The notes: a model not told the origin generated them from the sequence alone. A stretch of DNA of 59,845 nucleotides from Alicyclobacillus sp. (GCA_023511725.1 JAIMAY010000013.1:1-59845), one strand, 5' to 3'; shown: positions 44,296 to 53,930, counted from the stretch's first letter. Made by a program: numbers and translations.

Positions 44296-45486
44296 GTGTT
44301 CAAATTTCTGGCCGCGGCCCTGCTGGTGTGGGGCACGCTGGTGAGAGATTTTCGGCCGTTGGAAATCCTGATGCTCCTTTGGAGCGTGTACCTGTTCGTG
44401 GTCTGGATGGCGGGCGTGTTCGGCACGCCCCGCTTTCAGTACGGGGCGTGGCGCTACCGCCCGTTCATCAGTATCCTGGTGCCGGCGCGCAACGAGGAAG
44501 CTGTGATTGAGCAGACCGTCCGGTCTCTGGCAAAACTCGCGTACCATCGAGACGGCCGGCGGAACTTTGAGGTGATTGTCATCGACGATGGCTCCACGGA
44601 CGAGACGCCCGCCATCCTGGACAGGTTGCAGCAGGAACTGTCCGTGCTTCGCGTGGTGAGGCGCCCACGGGAGGCGGGCGGAGGCAAAGCCGCCGCGCTC
44701 AACGAGGGTCTGCGCTACGCGCGGGGAGACGTGATTGGCGTGTTCGATGCCGACAGCCGCGTCAAGCGACACTTTCTGCGCTATCCGCTGATGTACCTCG
44801 CGGATCCTCGCGTGGCCGGCGTGCAGACCGGCGTGCGGATGTACAACGCGAGAGATAACCTGCTGACGCGCCTCCAGGATTCGGAGTTCGCCATCTTCTG
44901 CGGATATCTTCAGAAGGCACGGGCACTGCTCGGTGGCTTTGTCGGACTGGGAGGCAATGGTCAATTCGTCAAGAGAGAGATGCTCCAGGCTGTCGGCGGT
45001 TGGACCGTCGGCAGTCTCACCGAGGATTTGGATCTGTCGATCCGGATGCTGCTCGCGGGCTACCGGATTGCCTACTGTCCGGAGGCCGCCGTTCGCCAAG
45101 AGGCGGTGCGCACATGGCGCGCCCTGTTTCGCCAGCGATCGCGCTGGGCGCAGGGGAATCTGCAGGTGGCGCTGCGGTATTATCGCGTGATTCGCCGAGC
45201 GCATCTGCCCTGGGCACGAAAGCTGGACACGCTCCTGTACCTTTCGGGTTCTGGTCAGCCGCTGCTGGTGGCAGCCTCGCTTTACGCCGGCGCAGCCACG
45301 TGGATGTGGCCGTCGGCGGTGCACACCCTGCCTTCCGCCTGGCTCTGGGTGCCGCCGCTGGTGACGCTGGCGGTTCTGCGCTACGCCTGGCGCCGCGGCC
45401 GGGTGCAGTGGGATAAGACCCTCCACACCGGCGGGAAGCGCACGCCGGGCCGGATGGTTACAGACTCGCCAGCACCGCCCCGATGA
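44296..45486 (+). CDS. Processive family 2 glycosyltransferase, membrane-bound
   Basis: Protein of 396 residues: N-terminal TM helices (LEILMLLWSVYLFVVWMAGV), a GT-A domain and C-terminal TM helices. It has the D, DxD, D, QxxRW set of processive enzymes: VIDDGSTDET, FDADSRV, TEDLDLS, RQRSRWAQGN. This set belongs to cellulose-, hyaluronan- and PNAG-synthase-like proteins, so it probably builds or extends a surface polysaccharide. GTG 44296 has AGGAG 8 bases upstream; GTG 44287 is inside that site. Its end overlaps the convergent exporter gene by 29 bases. Confidence 0.86.
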   Translation: MFKFLAAALLVWGTLVRDFRPLEILMLLWSVYLFVVWMAGVFGTPRFQYGAWRYRPFISILVPARNEEAVIEQTVRSLAKLAYHRDGRRNFEVIVIDDGSTDETPAILDRLQQELSVLRVVRRPREAGGGKAAALNEGLRYARGDVIGVFDADSRVKRHFLRYPLMYLADPRVAGVQTGVRMYNARDNLLTRLQDSEFAIFCGYLQKARALLGGFVGLGGNGQFVKREMLQAVGGWTVGSLTEDLDLSIRMLLAGYRIAYCPEAAVRQEAVRTWRALFRQRSRWAQGNLQVALRYYRVIRRAHLPWARKLDTLLYLSGSGQPLLVAASLYAGAATWMWPSAVHTLPSAWLWVPPLVTLAVLRYAWRRGRVQWDKTLHTGGKRTPGRMVTDSPAPPR

Positions 45487-46327
45487 TGGTCAACAGGCCA
45501 CCCACCCAGGCGGCGCCGGCCACGTGCTCGTGCATCCAGGCAACGCCAAGGAGCACCGTCCACACCGGCAATAGGTTGATGTAGGGTGCCGCCAGCTCCG
45601 GTCCAACGCGCTGCACACCGACGTTCCACGCCAGATACGCGCCGACGGACGCGAGCGTGGAGACGTAGAGGACCGCGAGGAGCACCGGGATCGACACGTG
45701 AATGCTGCGAATGTCCACCGTGCCGATGCAGCTCAGGGCGCTGAACAGCGTGCCGTACACCGCCGCCCCCGCGGTGAGTGTCAGCGAATCCGCGACATGG
45801 GCGAAGCGGCGGCCCATGACCGTGTACAGGCCCCATGCGAGGGCAGCCAGGATCATCTCCAACTCACCCCACCACGACGCCCCCGCACCACCATGGCGCG
45901 CGGCCATCAGGATGAGGACGCCGGCGACGGACAAAAGCGCGCCGATCCACGCCCGCGCCCGCACGCGGGTGCGCAACAGCAGGGGCGTGAAGATGAGGAT
46001 GGCGACCGGGATGAAGGCGGAGATCATGCCGGCGACCGCCGCGGGCAAATGGCCGAGCCCGAGGTACGTCAGGGTGGAGAACGCGAAGATACCGACGAAC
46101 CCGAGCGGCGCAAACGGCCACCACAGGCGCAACACCGGAAGCCGCTGTCCACGTACAGCGAGCAGGATCCACAGCTCCAGGCTGGAGAGCAACCAGCGCA
46201 CCGTATTCAGCAACGTCGCAGGCATCGACGGGGCCAGGTAGCGCCCGCACAGGTAGTTGCCGCTCCAGAGGAGCGTGGCCACGACCAACAACAAGAAACC
46301 ACGCCAACGTCCTCCGGCGCTGATCAT
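45458..46327 (-). CDS. EamA/DMT-superfamily metabolite exporter
   Basis: Membrane protein of 289 residues with ten TM segments in two EamA repeats. Marks: LWSGNYLCGRYLAPSMPATLL at the start (RhaT/EamA-like), FSTLTYLGLGHLPAAVAGMIS, and the second repeat with YLAWNVGVQRVGPELAAPYI. It probably exports amino acids or nucleosides. The ribosome binding site of ATG 46327 is weak. It is divergent from the MEDS-domain kinase remnant. Confidence 0.88.
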   Translation of the reverse strand: MISAGGRWRGFLLLVVATLLWSGNYLCGRYLAPSMPATLLNTVRWLLSSLELWILLAVRGQRLPVLRLWWPFAPLGFVGIFAFSTLTYLGLGHLPAAVAGMISAFIPVAILIFTPLLLRTRVRARAWIGALLSVAGVLILMAARHGGAGASWWGELEMILAALAWGLYTVMGRRFAHVADSLTLTAGAAVYGTLFSALSCIGTVDIRSIHVSIPVLLAVLYVSTLASVGAYLAWNVGVQRVGPELAAPYINLLPVWTVLLGVAWMHEHVAGAAWVGGLLTIIGAVLASL

Positions 46328-46359
46328 CTGTCCGTCACTGGGAGACCATCCCCCTGCTA

Positions 46360-46368
46360 TGGTATAAT
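46360..46368 (+). promoter_or_regulatory. Extended -10 promoter of the MEDS kinase gene
   Basis: TGG followed by TATAAT (46363-46368) is a perfect extended -10. No -35 match is seen. It lies about 95 bases before the likely TTG start, leaving a long leader. Confidence 0.55.
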
Positions 46369-46462
46369 CGGCTGAAAATGTCTTGAAGGCCCAGAACCGT
46401 GTTCCATCTGTACATCGACGCTATTCGCGGCGTTCGTGGGGCGTAGAAGGGAAGATTGTGAC

Positions 46463-47627
46463 TTGACCCAGCGGTCCCGGGTTCGGCTGACCCATCACCA
46501 CGAGGTCGAAGACGGCTCCCATCTGCTCTACCTGTATCAGGACGAATCATCGTATCTTTCCAACCTCAACATGAATTCTACCGCTCCCCGGGCGACTTCG
46601 GGAGGGGAATCGTCCTCGAGCGCCTCAAAGGCTTGGTCGATCCGCACGTGCGCGCTGGCCACGTGCTCCGATGTGGGGACTCGTCTGCGCCAGCGCCACG
46701 CCGGAAATTGCCCTGGCCCTCACCGATTACGAGGCGGCCTGCGATGTCACCATCAGCCCTCTTGGCTACCTGACGGTCTGTGCCTACCCCGCCGATAGAA
46801 TCCCGGCGTCCCTCGCCATAGATCTCATGCGCAGCCATGCCTATCTGCTCACAGACCGCGAATTCACCGCCTCCCCCACCTACGCGCGGCGGTGCGCAGA
46901 CGCCGAGGTCAGTGCCACGCTCAGCGAACAGGTGCGGATCGAATCGGAAGTCCGGGTCTACCGGCAGAAGCTGGATTTCTTCCAGGTGGTTTCGCACGAG
47001 GTGCGCAACCCGCTGACCATCATCCGCGCGTACGGGTCCATGCTGCTCGACAGCGAGACAGATGAGGACAAGCGCGCCAAGCTGGCGAGCATCGTCGACT
47101 ATGCGACCGTGATCGATCACGAGATCTCCCACGTCCTCGCCACCGAGGAGATGCTGGCGGCGGATGCGCTGTGGTCACGGCGCCTGCTGCCGTTCACCCC
47201 CATCCTGGACGAGGTGCTGGAGGTGATGACGGCCAAGGCGCGCACGCAGAACATCCGGCTGGTCACCGACATCCAGTTGCCGCACGGCTGTACCTGCATC
47301 GGCAACCGGATGGCGCTCAAGCTCGTCTTCTCCAACATCCTCAGCAACGCCATCAAGTACAGCCCGGAAGGCTCTCAGGTGTACATGTCCTGCCGCGCCG
47401 ACGGCCCACTCCTGACCTTCGTCGTGGAGGACCACGGCGTCGGCATGACGGAGGAGCAACTCGCGCGCCTGTTTCGCAAGTATGAGAAGTTTAATCAGGA
47501 AGCGACCGGGCAAGGCATCGGCCTGTACATGGTCAAGATGCTGGTGGACAAGATGGGCGGCAGCATCGACATCCAGAACCGGGTCGGCGAGGGAACGCGG
47601 GTTCAGATTGAACTTCCCATTCTCTGA
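46463..47627 (+). pseudogene. MEDS-domain histidine kinase with an internal deletion and a frameshift
   Basis: Three frames carry parts of one protein. Frame one from TTG 46463 gives THHHEVEDGSHLLYLYQDES then SYLSNL. From about 46574 a second frame gives FYRSPGDFGRGIVLERLKGL then VDPHVRAGHVLR. From 46671 a third frame gives MWGLVCASATPEIALALTDY onward through the MEDS end, H-box FFQVVSHEVRNPLTII, N-box NILSNAIKYSP, G1 EDHGVGM and G2 GQGIGLYMVK, to stop 47627. MEDS domains usually have about 60 more residues between the first two pieces, so a deletion plus a one-base loss is inferred. A product from 46671 would keep the kinase core but not the full sensor. Confidence 0.75.
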
Positions 47628-47677
47628 TTACCCATGAGGCAGATGGGCTGTCCCGTGCCAATCCGTCGCCGTCGCCC

Positions 47678-48859
47678 CTAGAGTCTGCCACTGCAGGCGG
47701 CCCAGAGCACGAGCAGGAGAAACTCCAACCAGCCACGCAGGCGCTTGGCGGGCTGCTCGACCAGCACCGCCTCCACCACCAACTGGTGCGCAATGGGGGC
47801 TCGATACAGCGGGGTGACGCGCAGGGACCACCACTGGTGGAGGAGAAACACGAACACGCCGAGCCCCAGCCAGCCGGTCACGGGCGGCGCAGGCCGCGTG
47901 GCGACGATAGCTACCGCCGAGATGTAGGCGAGATCGCGCAACAGGCCCATCCTACGCAGGCCGCGGCTGAGAAGAAGCCACGTGACTGGCGCGAGCGGGC
48001 GGCCCAAGACGCGCTCTCCAAGTCGAACCCATCGGCGCGGAAGGTGACGGAATATGTACCGCACCCGTGACGGCCTGTCTTCGTCCTCCGGTACCCACCG
48101 CATGATCCAAGCCATGCTCGTATCGCCAGTGAGGTTCGTCCATTCGGAGGAAGCTGCGACAACCACCGCCACTGCCGACACGAGTCCGCCACAGCATAGC
48201 CACACGGCCGCCGCAGAAGCTGGAGCGTGTGAATGGGAAAGCGTCAAGCGCATCGACCACGCCGACGGGATGTAGGCGAGGTACCGTCCCAGGCTGCGCC
48301 CCACGCGAATCATCCAGCGGCCGCCACTGCGGGCGAGCCGAGCGTGCACCGCTAGACGCAATCCGGCCTCGTACAGGCACCATCCCAGAGTCCAAAGCAG
48401 CCATGTGCCGGCACCGACCCCACTCAGACGCGTGAGAGGGAGAGTCAGCACCCACAGGGACAGCGTGCCGGGGAGCGAGTACAAGCAGGTCTCGAGCCAT
48501 AGCGCAGCCATCACCGCTCGCGATGACACGCCAGCCAAGCGGAGCCACACGGCATCGACGCTCTCCAGCGGCACAGCAACATGACCGTAGACGATGGAAT
48601 GCGCCAGATACAGCGCCGCGCCGAGTAGCACCGAGATCAACGCAGGCACCGGCAGGTGGAGTTGAAGAGCGATATGGGCTAACACCGGCGACCATCGTGC
48701 CGGATGTTCGTAGCGCCACAATATCCAGCCAAGCACGGCCAGTCCTGGGAGCACGATATAGAAAAACACCACCCAATCCACACTGACCCGCAGCAGCAAT
48801 CGCCACCGTTCACGCCGCCTGCGCCACCGCCGGACAAGCCACTCGCCTAGGACCATCAT
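47678..48859 (-). CDS. ABC exporter permease, EcsB-like
   Basis: Membrane protein of 393 residues with about eight to ten TM segments, beginning MMVLGEWLVRRWRRRRERWR and containing VVFFYIVLPGLAVLGWILWR. Position and topology match EcsB, partner of the EcsA ATPase in Bacilli, which affects secretion and competence; the transported substrate is not settled. ATG 48859 overlaps the ATPase stop. The middle (SHSHAPASAAAVWLCC) is a further TM region. Sequence likeness to EcsB is modest, so the call leans on context. Confidence 0.75.
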   Translation of the reverse strand: MMVLGEWLVRRWRRRRERWRLLLRVSVDWVVFFYIVLPGLAVLGWILWRYEHPARWSPVLAHIALQLHLPVPALISVLLGAALYLAHSIVYGHVAVPLESVDAVWLRLAGVSSRAVMAALWLETCLYSLPGTLSLWVLTLPLTRLSGVGAGTWLLWTLGWCLYEAGLRLAVHARLARSGGRWMIRVGRSLGRYLAYIPSAWSMRLTLSHSHAPASAAAVWLCCGGLVSAVAVVVAASSEWTNLTGDTSMAWIMRWVPEDEDRPSRVRYIFRHLPRRWVRLGERVLGRPLAPVTWLLLSRGLRRMGLLRDLAYISAVAIVATRPAPPVTGWLGLGVFVFLLHQWWSLRVTPLYRAPIAHQLVVEAVLVEQPAKRLRGWLEFLLLVLWAACSGRL

Positions 48860-49632
48860 GCCCCCCCACTTTCTGCATCCAGCGTCAACCGCCGCTTGTG
48901 CAGCGCTAGGAAGATCTCCTCCAGACTCGCCCCGTCCGATCCCACCTTTTCCCGCATCTCCTCCAACGTCCCCGCGAGCAGCACGCGTCCGTCCATCAGC
49001 AGGAGGTAGTCGTCGCACAGTCTTTCCGCCCAGTCGAGCACGTGCGTCGACAAGAGGACGGCGGCGCCGCCGTCACGGGCCTCCGCCAAGAGAGATCGGA
49101 CCTCGCGGATGGACAGAATGTCGAGACCGATGAAGGGCTCATCCACCACGAGCACGTCGAACGGAAACGCCAGCGCCAGCACCACCATGAGCTTCTGCAA
49201 GGTACCCTTCGAGCACTCGTGGGGGAACTTGTCCAGGTGCGGCTCCAACGACAGGCGTTTCACCAGCACCTCCACCCTGTCCTGCACGCGACTCGTCTCC
49301 ACATCCGTCATACGCCACAGCCGTTGCTTCCATTCCACATGCTCGCGCAGCGTCAGGTCCGCATAGTAGAGCGGTTGCTCGGGCACGTAGGCCATATGCC
49401 GCCGGAGCGCTGGCGGCACCCCGTCATGCCTTAGGTCACGCAGTTCCCCGTTCACCTCCAGGGTCCCCTCGCACGGCACCAGCCCCAGCAAGCCACCGAT
49501 GATGGTGGACTTTCCAGCACCGTTGGGTCCAATCAGCCCGAGCATCCGCCCGCTCTCCAGCGTGATCGAGACGTCGCGCACAATGGGATGGCCGCCTCGC
49601 TCAATGCGAAGATTGCGCAGAGCCAAGCGCAC
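48856..49632 (-). CDS. ABC transporter ATPase, EcsA-like
   Basis: ATPase of 258 residues: Walker A GLIGPNGAGKSTIIG, Q-loop YVPEQPLYYADLTLREH, signature HECSKGTLQKLMV (a CSKG form as in EcsA), Walker B VLVVDEPFIGLD, H-loop LLSTHVLDWAE. The CSKG signature and EPFIGLD agree with the EcsA subgroup. Start GTG 49632 has AAGGGGTG upstream. Forms an operon with the EcsB-like permease by stop/start overlap. Confidence 0.9.
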   Translation of the reverse strand: MRLALRNLRIERGGHPIVRDVSITLESGRMLGLIGPNGAGKSTIIGGLLGLVPCEGTLEVNGELRDLRHDGVPPALRRHMAYVPEQPLYYADLTLREHVEWKQRLWRMTDVETSRVQDRVEVLVKRLSLEPHLDKFPHECSKGTLQKLMVVLALAFPFDVLVVDEPFIGLDILSIREVRSLLAEARDGGAAVLLSTHVLDWAERLCDDYLLLMDGRVLLAGTLEEMREKVGSDGASLEEIFLALHKRRLTLDAESGGA

Positions 49633-49758
49633 GTTGCGTGGTCACCCCTTCTCTTGCAGTCTTGGGTCACATTCGCCAGAGTGTCACTCGTTTCCTGCCG
49701 AAACATGGTCAGCGACGGGCGTGATGAACGGAGTGATAAGGTAAAATACACCAAGTAT

Positions 49759-49787
49759 TTGACACTGCACTGTGAAAGTGCTACCAA
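49759..49787 (+). promoter_or_regulatory. Possible promoter/operator of the symporter gene
   Basis: TTGACA at 49759-49764 is a consensus -35 box; 17 bases on is a poor -10 (TACCAA). GCACT GTGAA AGTGC at 49768-49782 is an inverted repeat in the spacer and could be a repressor site. The region is much more AT-rich than its surroundings. Confidence 0.35.
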
Positions 49788-49833
49788 CAGAAGATGTGGC
49801 CGCGAAAGGGAATACAGAGAAAGGGAGAGAGAC

Positions 49834-51450
49834 ATGACACACGCCCTGTTTCACGCGTCCGCGGTGGACGATGTGCTGATTGTGGCCTACTTCGTGTTCG
49901 TCATCGGCGTCGGTTGGCTGCTTCGGCGCAGTGTCCGCACGGGCGAGGACTTCTTCCTCTCGGGCAGATCCATCCCCGCATGGATCACGGGACTCGCCTT
50001 CCTATCCGCGAACCTCGGCGCACTCGAGATCCTCGGCATGACGGCCAGCGGCGCGGAATACGGAATGCTCACCACGCACTTCTACTGGATTGGCGCCATC
50101 CCGGCGATGCTGTTCCTCGGTCTGTACATGATGCCCTTTTACTACGTCTCGAAGGTGAGGTCCGTCCCGGAGTATCTCAAGCTCCGCTACAACGAAGCGA
50201 CGCGAGCGGTCAATGCCATCTCGTTCGCCGTCATGACGGTGCTGACCTCGGGCATCAGCCTGTATTCGATGGCCCTCATCTTCCAAGTCCTCATCGGCTG
50301 GAGCCTGACCACCAGCATCCTCATCTCAGCCGTGGTCGTGCTGATCTACGTGGCGCTCGGCGGCCTGACCAGCTCCATCTACAATGAGGTCGTGCAGTTC
50401 TTCCTGATCTGGATTGGCCTTTTGCCGATCCCGCTCCTCGGCCTCCACGACCTTGGCGGCTGGAACGGCATGATGGCCCGCTTGCCGGCCGGGTTTGGGC
50501 ACCTCTGGTCCAATCTCGGCAGCCCCAGCGCGAACCCCATGGGCATCGGCTGGCTCGGCGTGGTGCTCGGCCTTGGGTTCGTGCTATCGTTCGGTTACTG
50601 GACGACGGACTTTCTGGTCGTGCAGCGAACGCTCGCCGCACGGAATCTGCGGGCTGCGCAGAACACGCCCATCTATGCGGCGTACTTCAAGATGCTGGTG
50701 CCGATTCTGGTCATCATCCCAGGTCTGATTGCACTCGCACTGTTTCCGAACATCGGGCACACACCGGGGCAGAGCTACAACCTCGCGCTGCCACTGCTGA
50801 TTGCCAAGTATTATCCGCCCGGTATGCTGGGGCTGGGTCTGACCGCCATGCTGGCCAGCTTCATGAGCGGCATGGCCGGCAACGTCACGGCATTCTCCAC
50901 CGTGTGGACGTACGACATTTACCAGAGCTACTTTCGCAAAGACGCACCGGACAAGCATTACGTTGCTGTCGGTCGGTGGGCCGTGGTGATTGGCGTGCTC
51001 ATCAGCATCGGCACCGCCTATTTCGCCGCCAGCTTCCCCAGCGTCATGGATTACATGCAGACGCTGTTCTCGTTCTTCAACGCACCGCTGTTCGGCACGT
51101 TCCTCTTGGGCATGTTCTGGAAGCGCGCCACCCCATGGGGCGGCTTCTGGGGACTGCTGTGCGGCATTGTCAGCGCGATTCTGATGTACGTCCTGATCCC
51201 GGCCCACGTTTTCACCAGCCCGGACGCCGCCAGCTTCTGGCGTGCGTGGTGGGCGTGGCTGATCACGGTTGTGGTCACCGTGGTGGTCAGCCTCGCCACC
51301 CGACCGAAGCCGGAAGCGGAACTTGAGGGGCTCGTCTACGGCGTAACCCGCCTGCCGCGTTACAGCCACCTGCCGTGGTACAAGCGGCCGGGGTGGCTCG
51401 CTGGGATAGCCCTCGTGATCCTCGTGATGCTGAACGTTTGCTTCTGGTGA
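49834..51450 (+). CDS. Sodium:solute symporter family protein
   Basis: SSS-family carrier of 538 residues with 13 TM segments. Marks: DFFLSGRSIPAWITGLAFLS, SANLGALEILGMTASGAEYG, FVLSFGYWTTDFLVVQRTLA, and the sodium-site region LGLTAMLASFMSGMAGNVTA. The family moves sugars, vitamins or carboxylates with sodium; the substrate here is unknown. ATG 49834 follows AAGGGAGAG. A small membrane protein follows 106 bp later on the same strand, a pairing often seen with this family. Confidence 0.9.
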   Translation: MTHALFHASAVDDVLIVAYFVFVIGVGWLLRRSVRTGEDFFLSGRSIPAWITGLAFLSANLGALEILGMTASGAEYGMLTTHFYWIGAIPAMLFLGLYMMPFYYVSKVRSVPEYLKLRYNEATRAVNAISFAVMTVLTSGISLYSMALIFQVLIGWSLTTSILISAVVVLIYVALGGLTSSIYNEVVQFFLIWIGLLPIPLLGLHDLGGWNGMMARLPAGFGHLWSNLGSPSANPMGIGWLGVVLGLGFVLSFGYWTTDFLVVQRTLAARNLRAAQNTPIYAAYFKMLVPILVIIPGLIALALFPNIGHTPGQSYNLALPLLIAKYYPPGMLGLGLTAMLASFMSGMAGNVTAFSTVWTYDIYQSYFRKDAPDKHYVAVGRWAVVIGVLISIGTAYFAASFPSVMDYMQTLFSFFNAPLFGTFLLGMFWKRATPWGGFWGLLCGIVSAILMYVLIPAHVFTSPDAASFWRAWWAWLITVVVTVVVSLATRPKPEAELEGLVYGVTRLPRYSHLPWYKRPGWLAGIALVILVMLNVCFW

Positions 51451-51556
51451 GACACGGCGACACGGATGCCGCCGCTCCCTGAGGCCACGAATGGCCCGCT
51501 GTAAGTGATGCCGGTGCCCGATGGGGCCCCCGGCATGGAAAAAGGAGGATTTCCTG

Positions 51557-51817
51557 ATGTCGGATCCGTCAGTGACCCGCAACCGTTCTACAGACCCGCG
51601 CACCTCGTCCCCTGCACCGAAGTGGCTTGACCTGCGCCGCATCATCGGCGTGCAGTTGGCATTCTACGGTATCCTGCTCGCTGTCTACGGCCTCATCGCC
51701 CGCCCAACCACCGCTTCTACCCGCTGGAACATGGACTTCTATTGGGGACTTGTCGTATGCCTCGTCGGCGCCGTGTTCCTGCTCGCCTCCCTGCGACCGC
51801 CACGCACCGAGGATTGA
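51557..51817 (+). CDS. Small two-TM membrane protein next to the symporter
   Basis: Protein of 86 residues with a polar N-terminus (SDPSVTRNRSTDPRTSSP) and two hydrophobic helices (IIGVQLAFYGILLAVYGLIA and FYWGLVVCLVGAVFLLASL). ATG 51557 has a near-ideal AAAGGAGGA upstream. Proteins of this layout often sit beside SSS carriers in Bacilli; the function is unknown and might be an accessory subunit. Confidence 0.8.
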   Translation: MSDPSVTRNRSTDPRTSSPAPKWLDLRRIIGVQLAFYGILLAVYGLIARPTTASTRWNMDFYWGLVVCLVGAVFLLASLRPPRTED

Positions 51818-51921
51818 CTCACCGGATGGACCACGGGCGTGCCGTGGCTAGGCAGATGTGACGGGAATTGACGGCACCGCCAGCATTGCTCATGGTCAGG
51901 CCAGTCCGTTTTATGTAGACT

Positions 51922-53214
51922 ATGAGCATTGAATCCGGTACACAGGTCGGCATGTCGGCGACAGGACGGAGGTGCACCGTCGCGTTGTTCGTTTACTTCG
52001 TCTTTGCCTATCCCTTCATCATGAGCCTCGTCTGGATGATGGGAGCATTGGTGTTTTATTGGCGACGTGAGCGCGGCACACCGTCCTCGCCTCCGGTCCT
52101 CGAAGAGGCTCCGCTGGTCTCGATCCTGGTCCCGGCCTTTAACGAGGCGCGGATCTTGCGCGATACACTCACACGATTGCGCCGGTTGACCTACCCGAAC
52201 TACGAAGTGCTCATCCTGGATGACGGCAGCACGGACGAGACCTCGGATGTCCTCCGGGAGGCGATGGAAGCGGACCCCCGCTTGCGGGTCGTGCACCTGT
52301 CTCAACGGCGAGGCAAGGCGCATGCTCTGAACGCTGGTGTGTACGCCGCGCGCGGCGAGCTTCTGATCACCGTGGACGCGGACGCCGTGCTTCATCCGGA
52401 TGCCATCCAGTACCTCGTCGCCCACTTCATCCAGCCTGGGGGAGAACGCGTCGGCGCTGTGACCGGGAACCCGCGCATTCGCAACCGCGCCACCCTGCTG
52501 GCGAAGATTCAGTTGGTGGAATACGGCAGCATCATCGGCCTGATTAAGCGAGCCCAGCGTGTGTTGGGAAAGGTGATGACGGTTTCCGGCGTGATCGCCG
52601 CCTTTCGCAAACGTGCGGTGCTGGACTGTGGCCTGTGGGACGAAGACATGGTGACCGACGACATCGCGATTTCCTGGAAGTTGCAGCGCCGTGCATGGGA
52701 CATCCGCTATGAACCCAAGGCGCTGTGCTGGATGTGGGTTCCAGAAACCGTGCGCGGTTTGTGTCGGCAGCGCATGCGCTGGGTGCAAGGCGGCATTGAA
52801 GTGCTGATCCGCCATCGAGACATCCTGGTGCAATGGCGACAGCGCCGCCTCGTCCCAGTCTATTTGGAAGAAGCGCTCGGCGTGGTGTGGGCGTATGCAT
52901 GGACGGTGTCCACCCTTTGGTTGTGTGTCCAGGCTCTCCGCGGCCAGGTGCCATGGAACCTGGTGCAAACGGGCGGCACGTGCTTGGGGCTGATGTCCCT
53001 CGTGCAGTCTGCCACCGCGCTTTGTTTGGAGAAGCGGTACGAATCCGGCCCGCTCGCCCGGTACTACTTCTACGCCATCTGGTACCCGGCGGTGTATTGG
53101 ATGCTGGGAGCGATGGCGGTCGTCATGGCTACCCCGCGAGCCATTGTGCGCACGCTGCGGGCCCCTGGGCGGTATGCGGTTTGGAGCAGCCCGGACCGCG
53201 GGGTGTCGACATGA
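51922..53214 (+). CDS. pgaC: PgaC/IcaA-like poly-N-acetylglucosamine synthase
   Basis: Membrane GT2 of 430 residues: N-terminal TM helices (VALFVYFVFAYPFIMSLVWM), GT-A domain and C-terminal TM helices. Processive motifs are ILDDGSTDET, VDADAVLHPDA, VTDDIAISWKLQ and QRMRWVQGG, the PgaC/IcaA pattern for beta-1,6-N-acetylglucosamine polymer. ATG 51922 has no clear ribosome binding site; TTG 51985, after GGAGGTG, would give a 21-residue shorter protein and may be the true start. Overlaps the PgaD-like gene by 4 bases. No PgaB/IcaB deacetylase or export gene is adjacent. Confidence 0.85.
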   Translation: MSIESGTQVGMSATGRRCTVALFVYFVFAYPFIMSLVWMMGALVFYWRRERGTPSSPPVLEEAPLVSILVPAFNEARILRDTLTRLRRLTYPNYEVLILDDGSTDETSDVLREAMEADPRLRVVHLSQRRGKAHALNAGVYAARGELLITVDADAVLHPDAIQYLVAHFIQPGGERVGAVTGNPRIRNRATLLAKIQLVEYGSIIGLIKRAQRVLGKVMTVSGVIAAFRKRAVLDCGLWDEDMVTDDIAISWKLQRRAWDIRYEPKALCWMWVPETVRGLCRQRMRWVQGGIEVLIRHRDILVQWRQRRLVPVYLEEALGVVWAYAWTVSTLWLCVQALRGQVPWNLVQTGGTCLGLMSLVQSATALCLEKRYESGPLARYYFYAIWYPAVYWMLGAMAVVMATPRAIVRTLRAPGRYAVWSSPDRGVST

Positions 53215-53765
53215 GACACCGTGACCCTGGTCACGATGACGAGCTCATCCAGACCAGCCATGACAAGATACCCGCATCCCGGCGGTGGCTGGAGGCGTTG
53301 CTCACAATGTCGGGATGGGTGTGGATAGCGTCCGTGGTCTTGCAAACCGCCGCTTCCGCGCTGCTGTGGGCGCTGGGCGTTCGACAGATACGGCTGTACC
53401 TGGTGGGCGGCCCGTCTCCTGGCACGTTGCTCACCCTGCTGCGTGATGCGGCCACCATGGCCCTGTTGGCGCTGCTCACCTTTACGGCCTGGGCCTACTA
53501 CAATCAACGCCGATACGGCGCCCTGAAGCGCCGCCGCTCTCCGCCTCCGGTATCGCAGGAGGAACTTGCTGCCATGCTCCAGGTGGACGAGTCCGCACTG
53601 GCGAGGTTGCAGCGAAGCCGATGGGTGGAGTGGGCATACGATGCCACCCGCCCATGCACGAGCGAGCGCGTCACACCTCAGACCTCGGGCCCAACCGGTA
53701 CCGACGGGTCCACCCGTACCTCATCGGCGACCGAGAGCGCACCCGGGCGCAGGGCGCGGCGGTAG
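53211..53765 (+). CDS. pgaD: PgaD-like accessory protein
   Basis: Protein of 184 residues with two TM helices (LLTMSGWVWIASVVLQTAAS and MALLALLTFTAWAYYN). The motif TAWAYYNQRRYG after TM2 and the coupling to a PgaC-like synthase point to PgaD, which activates the synthase. The C-terminal 75 residues contain a predicted helix (SQEELAAMLQVDESALARLQ) and a polar tail. The start is set by the ATGA overlap with pgaC. The symbol depends on context and topology, as PgaD proteins are poorly conserved. Confidence 0.7.
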   Translation: MRHRDPGHDDELIQTSHDKIPASRRWLEALLTMSGWVWIASVVLQTAASALLWALGVRQIRLYLVGGPSPGTLLTLLRDAATMALLALLTFTAWAYYNQRRYGALKRRRSPPPVSQEELAAMLQVDESALARLQRSRWVEWAYDATRPCTSERVTPQTSGPTGTDGSTRTSSATESAPGRRARR

Positions 53766-53930
53766 GATTTCACGCGCAGTATTGCCGTGGGGATAGCCGC
53801 GGTGAAAAACGAGTCCGGCGACGATCACCAGCAGCGGAGCCGGAGATGCGACACACCGCGCCCGACGCCTCCCACACCGTCCCTGCCATCGCATTCCACA
53901 ACGACGTCCGGAAACCTGCGCTCCCGCCCA

